Part shown: positions 46,863 to 59,530 of the stretch, in pieces
Position numbering within the stretch: the first letter of the stretch is position 1
How the letters are laid out: each line of letters starts with the position of its first letter
Origin: Rotaria socialis
Lineage: Eukaryota > Rotifera > Eurotatoria > Philodinida > Philodinidae
DNA: 64,000 nt
Reading direction: 5' to 3'
NCBI GenBank assembly: GCA_905331475.1
Contig: CAJNYU010003185.1
Location: 166,890 to 230,889 of the forward strand
Notes under the pieces: model-generated
The model's database searches: none
What the model was told of the DNA's origin: nothing
Seen by the model: the letters and a program-made list of their open reading frames with translations, nothing else
Position numbers and translations under genes: made by a program

Positions 46863-48289
46863 ATGATGAAAAAACGCATTGCTATTATTGGTGCCGGTCC
46901 GTGTGGTCTATCTCAATTAAGTGCTTTGAAAGATGATGCTTTTGATCTTGTCTGTTTTGAACGGCAGTCCGAATGGGGAGGTCAGTGGTTATACCCATAT
47001 CAAAATGAAACTGATTCTTCTGAAGAATATATTCATAGTAGCATGTATCGACAGTAAGTAATTTCTACATAGATTCTATTGGGCAAATTTCTACCTATTT
47101 TTTTATGTGAAGGCTTTGGTCAAATGGTCCTAAAGAACTTGTTGAATATGTGGACTATACATTTGACAATCATTTCGGCTACTCAACCCCGTCATATCAG
47201 CCGCGTTCAGTCGTTTTCGATTATCTTACTGGTCGAGCCAAAAACAAAAATATAAGGAAATTTATTCGATTTCAAACTGTTGTTCATAATGTGAATAACG
47301 AACAAGACATCTTTAAAGTTACTGTCGAAGATTTAAAAACAAGTACCATCGAGGAGTTAACGTTTGAATTTGTTATTGTTGCTGCTGGTCGTTATGCAAC
47401 ACCAAATATTCCTCAATTTCATGGAATGAAGCAATTTCCTGGTCTTGTTTTACATTCGAAGCATTTCCATGATGCTTCTGAGTTTGTAAATCAGCATGTC
47501 TTGATTATTGGCAGTAGTTACTCAGCTGAAGATATTGCTTTACAATTGTGTAAATTCGGTGCACGTGCAATAACAATTAGTTACCGGACACGACCATTGG
47601 GATATAAATGGCCAGATGAGAGAATTAAAGAAGTTCCACTGCTAGAACGCATAGAAAATCGATTGGCATATTTCCAAGACGGGACAGAAAGCGAAAGTGA
47701 AATTGACAGTATTATTTTATGTACAGGATATCGACATCATTATCCATTCATGGCTGAGCATCTTCGTCTGAATTGTCCAACAAAAGTTCTTTCTCCACCA
47801 AATCTATACAAAGGTATTATCTGGTCGAAACAACCCAATCTGGCTTATTTGGGCATGCAAAGTCTAGTTTTTCAATTTACAATGTTTGATGTTCAAGCTT
47901 CCTTTGTACGTGATGTTATTCTTGGTCAAATAAAATTGCCTGACCTGGAATCACGAGAACAAAATATTGCTGAATGGATAGATCTTGAAAAAACGTTAAA
48001 GCCTGGTGACGGAGAAAGTGAATTTTATTATCAAATCAATTACATGCGAGATTTACTAACACAATGCCATGCGCCTCCTCAATTCGACGTAAATAAAGTC
48101 ATAGCTGGTGTGAAAGAATTGGTTCAGCACAAACAAGAAAATGTTTTCACTTATCGCGATCATTCTTTTGTATCGATCGTCACTGGAAGCAGAGCATTAA
48201 GCATCAATCCTAGTTTACCGTGGTTGCAAAACATGGCTGATTCGGTAGAAGAATTTTTAAATCAGTCACTTAGAAAGAGACAACTATAA
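46863..48289 (+). CDS. Flavin monooxygenase, bacterial trimethylamine-monooxygenase type
   Basis: Two exons (46863-47053, 47113-48289) give about 455 residues, usual for the bacterial Tmm/FMO family (animal FMOs are about 530 and end in a membrane anchor, absent here). FAD site IAIIGAGPCG near residue 6; HSSMYRQLWSNGPKE; FMO signature FPGLVLHSKHFHD; NADPH site IIGSSYSAED; RTRPLGYKWP; ILCTGYRHHYPF. From memory these blocks align along the whole length with bacterial trimethylamine monooxygenase (Methylophaga, Ruegeria), which oxidises trimethylamine to its N-oxide. Function here is inferred; sulphur or other nitrogen substrates are possible. The single 59-base intron shows it is read as a rotifer gene. 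Probable horizontal transfer; a telomere-like (TGTGGG)n tract lies 570 bases downstream. The start is the first of two adjacent ATGs. Confidence 0.88.
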
Positions 48290-50033
48290 TTTATTTGTAC
48301 AATTCTCACAAGAAAGAGATATTTAGAGTATAGATCGATAAAATTTCTTAGACTAATGAGCCAAGCGTCATCACTCAATGAGTGAAAAAATTATATTATT
48401 CTGGATTGCGAGTTGCGATTTTTCCTTAACTGTACATTTATCACAATGTTTCTACATTTTCACAGTTTCCTGATTTTTAGAGAATGATTCTAATTGATTC
48501 TAACTTCAGCGAATAATTTTGTTCCTTTTTGAAATTTGGCTATCTTTCAAAAAAGTGTCAAAACGTAAAAAAGAGCAGAATTATTCATCAAAGTTGGAAC
48601 GAATAAGAACTGGCCACCCACTCTGTCTCTTTTTCCTCTTTTTATCAAAAACTAGAGTGAAGTAAAAAAAAGGACTTTTTAGATTTTAATTTCAATAAAA
48701 GTTAAAGTTTAAAGTGTATTTTTCAAAAAATCGTTGCTCATTAAAACATCATATTTGTCATAAAAGAACAATATTATATAGAAAAAGCTATTTCTTAATA
48801 AAAAAAGATATTTTTCGATGGAGGAAATACTATTTTTATGAGAAATTTACTTTAAGTTGGGTGTGGGTGTGGGTGTGAGTAATATGCAAGAGAAGATTCA
48901 ATGTAAAACGCGTACCCTCATGTTCTTTGTCGCACCAACGATGGATTTTAAAATGTTTTTTGTCAGTGACTAAAATAATTGTAATACAAAAAACGAAATA
49001 ATTCGCCTAAGTTCACTTTTGTCGTTACTCAAAATCACCGACTTTTTGCCATCATTATTCATCAGCATTCAACATTATCACTGATCTACGATGATATTTC
49101 CGTATCTGTTTTTCTTTTTATCTCTATTCCAGCAAACCAAACAAACACAAACCGATGAAGAGGGATAATTCAATACAAACAATAAACTAATGATTCAGTC
49201 TCTTCAGCAAGATCGAAATCAGTCTTGATATGCTACTCATTCACACACTCATCCCCGTATTTTTCCATTGATACTTGAGGTCTCATTGGACGTATTTCTA
49301 ACCGACGATGAATTCTTGTCATGATTTTTGAACAGAAAGAAAGCATTTATGGCAGATGTAACAAATGAATAAGAGAGTTTGTTATTTTCCACTCGTTCTA
49401 GTGTGTTTGAGTTGAATAATTATGTTTCAGTCAAAACACATTGTTTGAGTCTAGACATTTGACTGTATCCTTAGAAAAATTTGCTCGGCAAAACGAAATA
49501 ACTTTCTATATGAAACTACAGACTTCGATTTATCTTTATATTTCACTATGCTGAGGAGTATGCAAAATCCACAACAGTTCTTCCGTGTGATGGAGATGAG
49601 GGAGAATATAATGAGTTTGTAACTGTCTGTTTTATCTCTGAACCCTTATTTGTTGTTCCATGTGCACGTTTCGTATACTCATTTGTTCATTGTCATTTTC
49701 AGATCATTCTCGCCCTCTACTCTCTTATATTTTATAACACTGTTCACTTATTTTCATCATGTAAAAGTTTCTTCTACGCCTTCTACGCTCTATTTCTATC
49801 GAATATTATTTTCATTTTTATTCATTTCATTTTGTGCCAGTGTTGCTCAGAACTCAAATCTGCTAGAACTGAATCGCTTCCGCTCGATAATGTTTTTTTC
49901 TCTCAACTGAAAGCTCCTTATAATATCAAAGAAAGCGTCTTTAAATTTTTCTGAATAAATAGAACTCTTCCTTTTTATTTCTTGAATATTAGTAGGATAA
50001 AATCAAAAGTCAGCGCAAAGAGCGAAAAAGCTC
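48290..50033. other. Spacer with telomere-like tract
   Basis: About 1.7 kb between the monooxygenase and cathepsin genes (converging). Apart from the (TGTGGG)n tract at 48857-48880 I see no gene. The ORF at 49650 is Phe/Ser-rich and looks like chance. Confidence 0.5.
48857..48880 (+). repeat. Short TGTGGG tract (bdelloid telomere-like)
   Basis: Reads TTGGG TGTGGG TGTGGG TGTGAG. TGTGGG is the telomeric unit reported for the bdelloid Adineta vaga. About three units could arise by chance, but this is the only G-rich tandem in a very AT-rich interval. Confidence 0.45.
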
Positions 50034-51338
<1,305 letters not shown>

Positions 51339-52041
51339 CTAAATATTTTGATTATAAGTTAAGACATTATTCTATCTCTGGAAGCTCACCTTCGTTGGAT
51401 GAAAGAAAAAAAGGAATATTATTCAGTCACACCGTGATGAAAACATTTAAAATATCGCTTATCTTAACTAGCGTGTAGTGTCTGACCAATAAGTTTCATG
51501 CTAAAGCGCATTGTCATTTTGTATATTTAGATTGATATGATGATTTTTTTTTGCTGAAGATACCTTGTCATAAGAAAAAACGTTGACTCAGTTAAAATTT
51601 GCGCTTTTTCTTTTGTGCATGTAATTTTGTATATTTAAAGTCGATACATCGTTGCACAAATTTCTTTTCTTGAGGATGCGAGTGCAAATAACATTCACAC
51701 CCTCAGATATGCATACCAACACCCGCATCCTACAAGTATAGTTAATCTCAAATTAGAAGCTCGTGTGGACTGGCTGAACTTTGAAAGTTTTTATGAGTTT
51801 GTTATAACCAAGATGAATTTCTGAGAGATGGCACGCCATTAGTCATTTTCGATGTTCACTCATGTAGAAAGACATCATATATATTAGTAATTGATGATAA
51901 TAACTTTTTATTTGTAAAAAAGATTGAACAGGATAAAAAAAAAATTTCGACACAATAAATTCAAAAAGAAAACAATAGCTCTCAAATTAAGACTTTTGCT
52001 TTATCATGATATTTTTGTTTTCATTTACTGCGGAAATTTAA
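51339..52041. other. Spacer between cathepsin and chitin-binding genes
   Basis: About 700 bases, 5' region of the cathepsin gene and 3' UTR of the next minus-strand gene. No other feature seen. Confidence 0.5.
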
Positions 52042-53296
52042 TTAGAAAACGATTTCTTTGTCCATGAAATACCATACGACAGATGTGCGACCTATACCAA
52101 GTTCTCCGGCAACTGCAATAAAGGCTTGTTGAGTTAAACCAATATCATCTAGGAGATAAACGTATGAATGAATATGCATGATTCGAAAGGAGAAGAAATA
52201 AAGTTATGTCATAAAAAAGATACATACTTGCTTTACAATCAGGGCATCGATCAATAAAACGAACAATAATTTCACCTACGGGACCTTTGACAACAGCTTT
52301 CTTTTGACAGATTGGGTTTGAGCTTGGGATACCTTGAAGAGTAAATGGATCAAATTGTGCTTGATTAAGAGCAGCACTATAAATTGTTTGATTATTTTCA
52401 TCCAATGATAATCCACGTGCAATACCGCATGTTGAATATTGTGTACCGGCCTTGGTTTCATTGTAATATGTTGCTTCACCTTTAAATTCTCCTTCAAGTG
52501 ATACTGATTCACTGTTGCTGCCTGATTTTTTATAACCACAATAAGGACCGACTCTATCACAACTAGAATCATTCAAAATAGCATTTTCTAGTAAATATCA
52601 AATATAAATCAATCAACATACTATCCATAACGTGTACAGCAAAGACCAACACCACATGATGTAGCACCACAATTGTTATATGTAACAGTAGCACAATAAG
52701 CGGCTGAACTTCCACACCTATACAGATCAAAATAATGAAATTTAAAATGAACATTTTCTTCTTTCCATAACACGAAGAAGGAAATCAGAGTAACTTACTG
52801 TCCTTGTTGCGAACAGCATGAACCACCTGGGCAACCAGTTATTCCACATTGGTTTTGTATTGGAGCAGGTGCGACAAAAGCAGCACCGCCACCACCACCG
52901 CAATATTCAATTGACTGTCCACAGCTAATTCATTTGTTATAAATTATATTAAATATCGTATTCGAAAATATAAGATACATACTGTCCATAAGCTGAACAA
53001 CAACCACCAGTTCGACAACCTACAACACGACAATCATTGGCAACATATAGTGAACCACCGCCGGACCATCCTAAGTATGAAGAACCTCCACCACCGCAGT
53101 ATTGAGCACCTGAGCCACAAGCACCGTATGCCGAACAACACTGGCCAACACCACAATATCCACTTACCAAACAGTTGCCAGCTAGAATAAATCGTATGAT
53201 TATTTATCAGTACTAACCGTTTTTCTATCATTTGAACTTACCAACATTATTTACGAATGAAACTACTAAGAGACTCACATAACTGATAGCCAACAT
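52042..53296 (-). CDS. Secreted protein: four hevein-like chitin-binding units plus RlpA/barwin-type double-psi barrel
   Basis: Six exons join in phase, from ATG 53296 to TAA at 52044-52042. Signal peptide LAISYVSLLVVSFVNNVGAG. Four Cys-rich units follow, each with a CCSxYGxCG...YC core (GQCCSAYGACGSGAQYC; GGCCSAYG, then CGQSIEYC; GSCCSQQG, then CGSSAAYC; GLCCTRYG, then CDRVGPYC), i.e. hevein/ChtBD1-like. Three introns interrupt units 2 to 4 at the same place (just after YG) and all in phase 2. A Ser-rich linker leads to a double-psi beta barrel: GEATYYN, YSTCGIA, YSAALNQAQF, NPICQKKAVV, VRFIDRCPDC, DIGLTQQAFIAVAG. This is the RlpA/EG45/expansin-like fold, which binds cell-wall polysaccharide. 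ChtBD1 plus this barrel is typical of fungi and plants, so transfer is plausible. Likely acts outside the cell on chitin or fungal walls. Confidence 0.8.
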
Positions 53297-54153
53297 TGTT
53301 ATATTTGTATGAGTGTATTTCGATTTTGATATGATGATAATAGATTATTTAAAACTGCAATGATTGTTACTTTTTTTGCGCATCCTTATATACTACTGTA
53401 ATCTGCAATCAAATGCTTGCACATTTCTACATATACACATAAGAAAATTGTCCTTGATGTCTACTTATCGACTGATATTTTAGATATATCTATAACATTG
53501 CCATTGATCCTCTAAGAAGGTCGTCGTCAATTTCTTATTATTCTGATATTAATTGAATTTTTTCAATTTAGCAAGTCAGTATGAACCTCTTATTTGAGAA
53601 TAAGTATATTTATATGAAGAATTTCATTTTTTTTTATAGCTGTGAATACAATAAAAATACGCATTTAAATAATAAAATGTTTAAAACTTAAAAAATGAAT
53701 TGAAGCACGCCAGAGCAGATCAGAGTGCGCAGTGTCAAGCCCTAAACGCATTCAGTTGTCTAGACTTTCATTTACAGTGATATCAACATTTGGCAATATT
53801 TTGAATTGAATTACCATGACCTCCTCCACCCCCAGATTCAGTGAAAACTCAATTTTGAAATTTTCCACATATTCGAGATACGAAACTTCACAATTTGTGC
53901 ATGAATCTTCAAATAAAATTAAAATAATGTCCAATTAAACATTTTTGCGAGCAAAGTTTTATTTTATGTTCAGATTTTGATCTGTGCAAAAACCATCTGC
54001 TAGTCTCAATCTTTGTTTTTCAGCAATCGATTAAGTCAATAATCAGATAATATATAAAAATGGGCTGTAATTAAAATAATTTAAATGAAATGCAGAGTTG
54101 AATGCCGTCGACGCATTTTGTGTTGTTTATTATTGAAATACTCATGAGAGCTT
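53297..54153. other. Spacer upstream of the chitin-binding gene
   Basis: About 850 bases, AT-rich; presumed promoter of the minus-strand gene at its left. No gene seen; the minus-strand ORF at 53752 looks like chance. Confidence 0.5.
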
Positions 54154-54421
54154 CCCACGTAAAAAAAATCAGCTTTACGGAGACCAAAATTGATTACAAA
54201 TCGATTATAATCATAAGATTTTAATCAAAAATGTTAGCTGTAATAATCATAGCAAAATCAGTATTTAATCGATTATTTCCATTTGTATGACTATAATTGA
54301 TTGAGAATTTTTTTGAAAAAATTGATTAAATGCTGATTTTGCTATGATTATTACAGCTAAAATTTTTGATTAAAATCTTATGATTATAGTCGATTCTTGC
54401 AATCAAGTTTTTTTACATGGG
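54154..54421. mobile_element. 268-bp foldback (MITE-like) element
   Basis: Ends are CCCACGTAAAAAAA and TTTTTTTACATGGG. The arms (about 110 bases each) are near-perfect inverted repeats, sharing ATAATCATAAGATTTTAATC and AGCTGTAATAATCATAGCAA, around a spacer of about 40 bases. No coding capacity. The CCCAYGT terminus resembles that of the element at 28647-29499, so both may be mobilised by the same transposase. No clear target-site duplication. Confidence 0.75.
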
Positions 54422-54556
54422 TTTGTGTTAGAAAAAATGGAATTTAAGGATAAATATAAAATAGGAAAAAAAAAACTTTACAAAATATAAAAGGGTGTGG
54501 GCATTAGCGTCGGTGGATAATTGACCAAATCTACACGTTAAATTGCAAACTTGAAC

Positions 54557-54563
54557 AAAAAAA
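54557..54563 (-). terminator. RNA polymerase III T-run terminator of U6
   Basis: Seven A residues on the plus strand, i.e. TTTTTTT directly after the conserved U6 3' end on the minus strand. Confidence 0.85.
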
Positions 54564-54608
54564 TATGGAACGCTTCACGATTTTGCGTGTCATCCTTGCG
54601 CAGGGGCC

Positions 54609-54640
<32 letters not shown>

Positions 54641-54664
54641 TTATATGTCCCACCGAAGTGGGAC
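54562..54664 (-). ncRNA. U6: U6 spliceosomal RNA
   Basis: Read on the minus strand, the RNA starts with a perfect stem-loop, GTCCCAC TTCG GTGGGAC, then runs through CATATAATAAAATTGGAACG, the invariant ACAGAGA box, GATTAGCATGGCCCC, TGCGCAAGGATGACACGC (the AGC triad and internal stem-loop) and ends ATCGTGAAGCGTTCCATA before a T-run. Length of about 103 bases is usual. The central and 3' parts are essentially those of other animal U6 RNAs; the 5' hairpin differs from vertebrates in sequence but keeps its UUCG loop. All elements needed for function are intact, and a TATA box sits at the right distance, so this is likely an active gene. Confidence 0.96.
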
Positions 54665-54686
54665 GACTATCAGTCTATCTATTGGC

Positions 54687-54695
54687 TATATATAT
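54687..54695 (-). promoter_or_regulatory. TATA box of the U6 gene
   Basis: A TATATATA run lies 23 to 31 bases upstream of the U6 5' end on the minus strand, the place expected for the TATA element of a type 3 polymerase III promoter. A proximal sequence element would be expected some 20 bases further upstream, but I cannot recognise one without other rotifer snRNA genes to compare. Confidence 0.75.
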
Positions 54696-55101
54696 TGAAT
54701 CAAGAGAAACGGAAACAAAAAGGTGAATGAGGAGAATGAAGAATTTCGAGCAATAAAATAGCTGACATCTATTTAAAAGAAAAACAATCCTACTGGACGA
54801 CTTCTGTTTTCTGTTAGCAACATTGTGACACATTCTGTATGTTATCGTATATTTGATTGTAATTACGAAACACAACATGTTTTTGCAAATAGGTGTTATT
54901 CAGAGAGGAGAACAGAAAAAATATTGACCACATGAATGTTTTATATTGGAATGTAAGCATATAGAAAAACAACGATTGCCAACATGTGTCGTACTATTTT
55001 CTTTCTATTATGTCATAAGCATGAGCGTATGTAAACTGAATATTTACGTCTATATTCCTTCTCACATTCGCAGTCATAAGCAGATTTAGCGATAAAACTC
55101 C

Positions 55102-55311
55102 TCAAGGTCTAGTTGTGCGAGACATACGTGAAGGAAAATTTTGATGAGAATAGTCAGAGTATGGTTCGGTAGAGCCTTGATACAAAACTCCAGAGTTAAC
55201 TATACTAGTAGCAAGAACATTGGCACCTAACTCCGTAGCAATCGTCGTTGTTGGAGATGAGTTTAGTATCCGTTGTTCATATGCAACATCAATACTCCTC
55301 TTTTGTCTCAT
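55102..55311 (-). CDS. Possible small ORF or last exon
   Basis: A 69-residue ORF rich in Ser and Thr (ATELGANVLATSIVNSGVL...), ending RMSRTTRP. GC content is higher than its flanks, which favours coding, but no domain is recognisable. It lies 155 bases beyond the stop of the GTPase-kinase-RING gene on the same strand and might be an independent small gene or the tail exon of another transcript. Confidence 0.3.
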   Translation of the reverse strand: MRQKRSIDVAYEQRILNSSPTTTIATELGANVLATSIVNSGVLYQGSTEPYSDYSHQNFPSRMSRTTRP

Positions 55312-55466
55312 AGCATCTCTTCAATTCCAGTGGATTTGCATGAAAAAAATCCAAGTTTATTATCGCTGCATCCACAAATGAGTTCTAATCGCCTCCCATA
55401 CCCACGCTCATATCCTTTTCCTGGAGAAACATAACTCTTTTTATACCTCATTGAAAGAGACATCAT

Positions 55467-58400
55467 TTATTTTGGTTGAACAAAAAAGGTTGCGTCACAA
55501 TTATCCTGTGTGTGAATTGTGACGATAGTTTTGCAGACGATACATTCTACATTGGTATTATTTAGCGTACGCCACTGTTGCCAACATTGTTCACACATCA
55601 CCTTATGCTGGCAAGGTAAAAATCGCACTGTACGTTCTCGTTCTTCACATGACATGCACAGTTTTATTTCAATAGTTGGTGGAATGCTTTGAAAAATGGC
55701 TACTAAGTGATCGGCTCGTGGTCGCTTAGTAGGAATCGGATCAAGACATGCGAAAATTTGATCTATATACACTTGTAAGTATGCTTTAGACTGAGCTTGT
55801 GCAAGAAGCAATTGTTTGGTATTCGGCAATGCATTGATGTCTAGCTGTTGGTAGGAAGATTTAGGCAGCATCTCGTATAGAAGAAGTCCAAAGGAGTAGA
55901 TGTCAGCAGCAGCTCCATCATAGGTGACAAATCCGGTATGTTGCTGCGAATATGCAGCAACTATCTCTGGTGGCAATGGAACTGTGCCTAATATAGTTTT
56001 ATTATAAAATGTTGATTTGGCTGTACCAAAATCGATAATATAACATTGTTCATTATCATCAAGCATAATATTACTTGATTTAATGTCTCGATGAACAATT
56101 TCAAGATGATGGAGCTTGGCAAGTGAAGTAGCGATTGATAGTGCAAAACTAACAGCACGCGAAAAATGCATTTGGTGAATATTTTTTATTAAGTAGTCTC
56201 TTAATGACATCGGATACCTTGGCATAATGAGCCAAAATTCGCTTTGATTATTAGCTATGTTGTTCTCATAGACATGAAGGAGTGGAACAATATGATCATC
56301 AGAACATAAGCGTGTAACTATTCGATGATAATGAGCTTCCAATGCAACCATCTGATTAGTTTCAGCTGACGAATGAATTAATTTTTTTACAGCTAAATTA
56401 GTTTCTGTACCCCACTGAGTCGTATGAACGGTAAAGAAGCCACCCATTCCTATCTGTTCACCTAAAATAGGTCGAATACCACAATGTTTAGCTAGTTCTA
56501 CTGCAGCTAGTAATTGACATTCAATTTTAGAAAAACGACCTGAAAATTGATTGATAAGATTATGAAGTGTCTGCTGATCGGAAAGATGCTTTTCAATGTA
56601 CTTCTGATTTGATGCAATATTCTTAAAAAATGCCTTCCTTTGTTCTTCTATGCATGAAATCACGTTAAGACTAAAATTATCCCTTTGCTCTTCGATTTCC
56701 CTTGCAATTTTTTCCATGCAATAGTCTGCAAATGTCTTTCGATTGGCTTCGTTTGGTAACGTTGCATATTCATCCATAGGATCGAGTAATTTGTATACAT
56801 TATCAACATCGTTTTTTATTGCCGGATGATTAAATCGATTATATTCTTCTTTTATATAAGCACTAATACGTGTTGGTAAACTAAGAAGAAAACGACGAAG
56901 TCGTAATGGTAATTTTACAATATTATCCAGCAAACTATTGAATAACGTCGTATGCTCTAACACTTCTACAGAAATCTCACTAAGTACCTGCCGTTGAGCA
57001 ATGGTAAGTAGCTCATTTTTACGTACGCCACGTTGCCGTTGCAAGTGATTGTTAATAAGTGTTTTTACTTCATCTCGCTTGGCAATTATTGTATTATTGG
57101 CAGCTACCTTGATTACTTGTTCTTGAACGGCCAATCTAATATAGTTCCGAATTGTCTTTGAATGGTTGTCCAATAATGTATCGATCGGATCATTAGTACG
57201 TGTGATCAATGCAGCTTGACGGATAATTTCTGGTTTGCGTTCTTTGAGGATATTCAATATGTTTCTAGTCATATCATCAGTTAATGTTGGTGAAAGCTTT
57301 TGATATTCGTCAAAAAACATTTGACCCCATTCTAGTGCTTCCTTACGTAACCTATCCCACTGATGAGCCGAACGAGGCGTCGTTGAAATAGTGTAATCGA
57401 AGAAGTCATCGACTGTCATGAGAATATCTCGTGCTAGTGTAAAAGTAGGTGTCGAATAAGCTTCTACAGCAAACTGAACAATACGTCTAAAGGCAGCCGT
57501 ATTAATCATATTTGTATATACTTCCCACGGGTCATAATCACTTGGAATGGTACAAATATCAAAACATGTACATTCATCAACAGAATCTGGCAAACGGCCA
57601 AGTACTTCACTTGCCATTTCACGTCGTCGAAGAAGAAGTTCATAGCAACGTTGTTTCTTTTCACGTAGTGTATTTTCGAAGAGATTCAATGGTACATTTT
57701 CTGGATCATCGTCAAGTAAATAATCGTTCGCAATTGATATACAATCAGCTTTGGTATTTAAAAAAAATACCGATACACGTTCCATAGAACCTAGAGCATT
57801 TTTCATTGCCAGAAAACAACTCTTATCCGTATCACTAATCGTCGCATTATCATAAAGAAAGAGAAGAGTCGGCTTAATACGTTTGACAAGTTTATGTAAA
57901 TTATCCGTTAAGATTTGTTCACGATTGTCCGACAAGAAACCAGGTGTATCATAGATATCAATGCCCAACGATAAAATATCCGATGGTAAACAAACTTCAA
58001 CAAAACATTCGGCCCATTCATTGAATTCTTTTGTTTTCTCATTAATATCTGTCGGTCGCTTAACATGCGGCGATAAAATATTCGTTATACTTTCCCAATC
58101 CGGTTGTTGATTGTTAGAAAAGAATGATGATAAATTGCCTTCATGTTCAATCAACAATTTTTCAATCGTTTTATAGACACGAAAACATGCTTGATTACCA
58201 GGTGCATATGTCAATTGAACAATACGTGCAGTTATTGGTCCAATACCTGATGGTAGTATATTACCGATACCAAGAAAACGTTGAATAAATGATGTTTTAC
58301 CACTTGAATTTGCTCCGAATACGGTAAGAGCAGGTTGTCTAGTAATGGCATGTTCTTGAATGATATCATCAGATACTTGCTGGAAACGTTCTTCTTCATC

Positions 58401-58897
58401 AGCACTATCATCAAGCATTACTGCCGATGAAGAACATTGAGAATCAGTTACTGTCTAAAAATAAATATTGATAATAATCATACTCTGATCTCTATTTCAA
58501 CAACAACAAATGTTTTGCTTCGTATTTTTTTCCTTCGATATTCAAGAAAAATTTCTACTTGATTTACATATTTCAATATACTCATCAAAAATACAAAGTA
58601 AATAACTTTTAATGAAATGTAAGAGGAATCGAATACGATAAACTAGATTCTGCTAAGGAAAGCTGGCAAAAAAATAACAGTGCTTTTGTTTTTCTTCATT
58701 TCTCATTACATTTCCCTGTTTCTATATTAGAAATGAAGCGGCTCATGTCTTACAGTTCGCGATTGGATAGACTGTAGATTTTGTAACAATTCTTGACGTA
58801 ATTGTTGAAATTCTTGTGCTGTTTGATTAACATCAGTTTTGAATTGCGAAGCCCATGCAAGCGATGCTTGGATTGGTATGTTATCGGATGAAATCAT
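55467..58897 (-). CDS. Dynamin-like GTPase - protein kinase - RING fusion (DSTYK-like)
   Basis: Two coding exons (58897-58754, 58454-55467) give about 1043 residues. A short helical N-terminus leads to a dynamin-type GTPase: P-loop VFGANSSGKTSF near residue 100, a Thr-containing switch (GPITARIV), G3 YDTPGFLSD, G4 FLNTKAD. A long helical middle region of about 350 residues follows. The kinase begins LGEQIGMGGFFTV near 712, with LAVKK, catalytic loop VHRDIKSSNIML (about 834), IIDFGTAK, PPEIV and DIYSFGLLLYEM, so all catalytic residues are there. A C3HC4 RING (CMSC...CQHKVMCEQCWQQW...CIVC) closes the protein near 980-1030. The kinase and its position after a large GTPase-like region match vertebrate DSTYK from memory (shared WG and LExHYxR features). 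RING implies E3 ubiquitin ligase activity. Partner gene lies 630 bases upstream, same strand. An acceptor (CTTTTAG) abuts the ATG. Confidence 0.88.
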
Positions 58898-59530
58898 CTA
58901 AAAGCAGACGAGGAGAAAAAGATGTAGGCTGTTTTATACAGTATAAGACCGAATAAGGTTGTACCCCTTCGAGAAAAAATTGAAATATCCTTCGAAGATA
59001 GCAAAATGATTACAGTTTGATAGATATCTGGAGGAACATTTCGGGAATACGATGTTATCATAAAGGCACAAAAGCACACACAATACTGGGAAAATGTCGT
59101 TAACTATGAGAATTCCATGAAGAACAGTTATATTACTAAAAGTCTATTGCCATGGTTGGAACTGTTCTATCCTCACTAGGCTTAACTTAACTATAATTCA
59201 TCATGTGCGCATTAGATTTAGTGCAGATTTAGGAAGAAGTGCAAGAGAAACTAAAAACATTCCTATTCAACGTCGCATAGATTACTATGGTTTTGTTACA
59301 AGTCATGTGGAATACATTGATGGCTTCTTATTTACAGTTACTTTACAAATTATCGTCGGCATCATACTTCAATAACTATTGTTTATTTTATCTTTCACGC
59401 AATGTCAAGATAGGAAAATCTTTGTAAAATAATTGTCAATCTAGAAAATTTTAGCTTGTCTTATCGAAAATCAAATTCGCTCTCGAGAAACGGAAAACCT
59501 GGATAAAATACTCGACGTAGAAACATTAAA
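58898..59530. other. Spacer between the two GTPase-kinase genes
   Basis: About 630 bases with the 5' end of the first gene and 3' UTR of the second. No other ORF of note. Confidence 0.5.

Noticed and set aside
49650-49910. 86-codon plus-strand ORF with a hydrophobic N-terminus
   Set aside because: Phe/Ser/Tyr composition is that of translated T-rich DNA, and no family match is seen.
57512-57787. 91-codon plus-strand ORF
   Set aside because: Antisense shadow of the GTPase domain.
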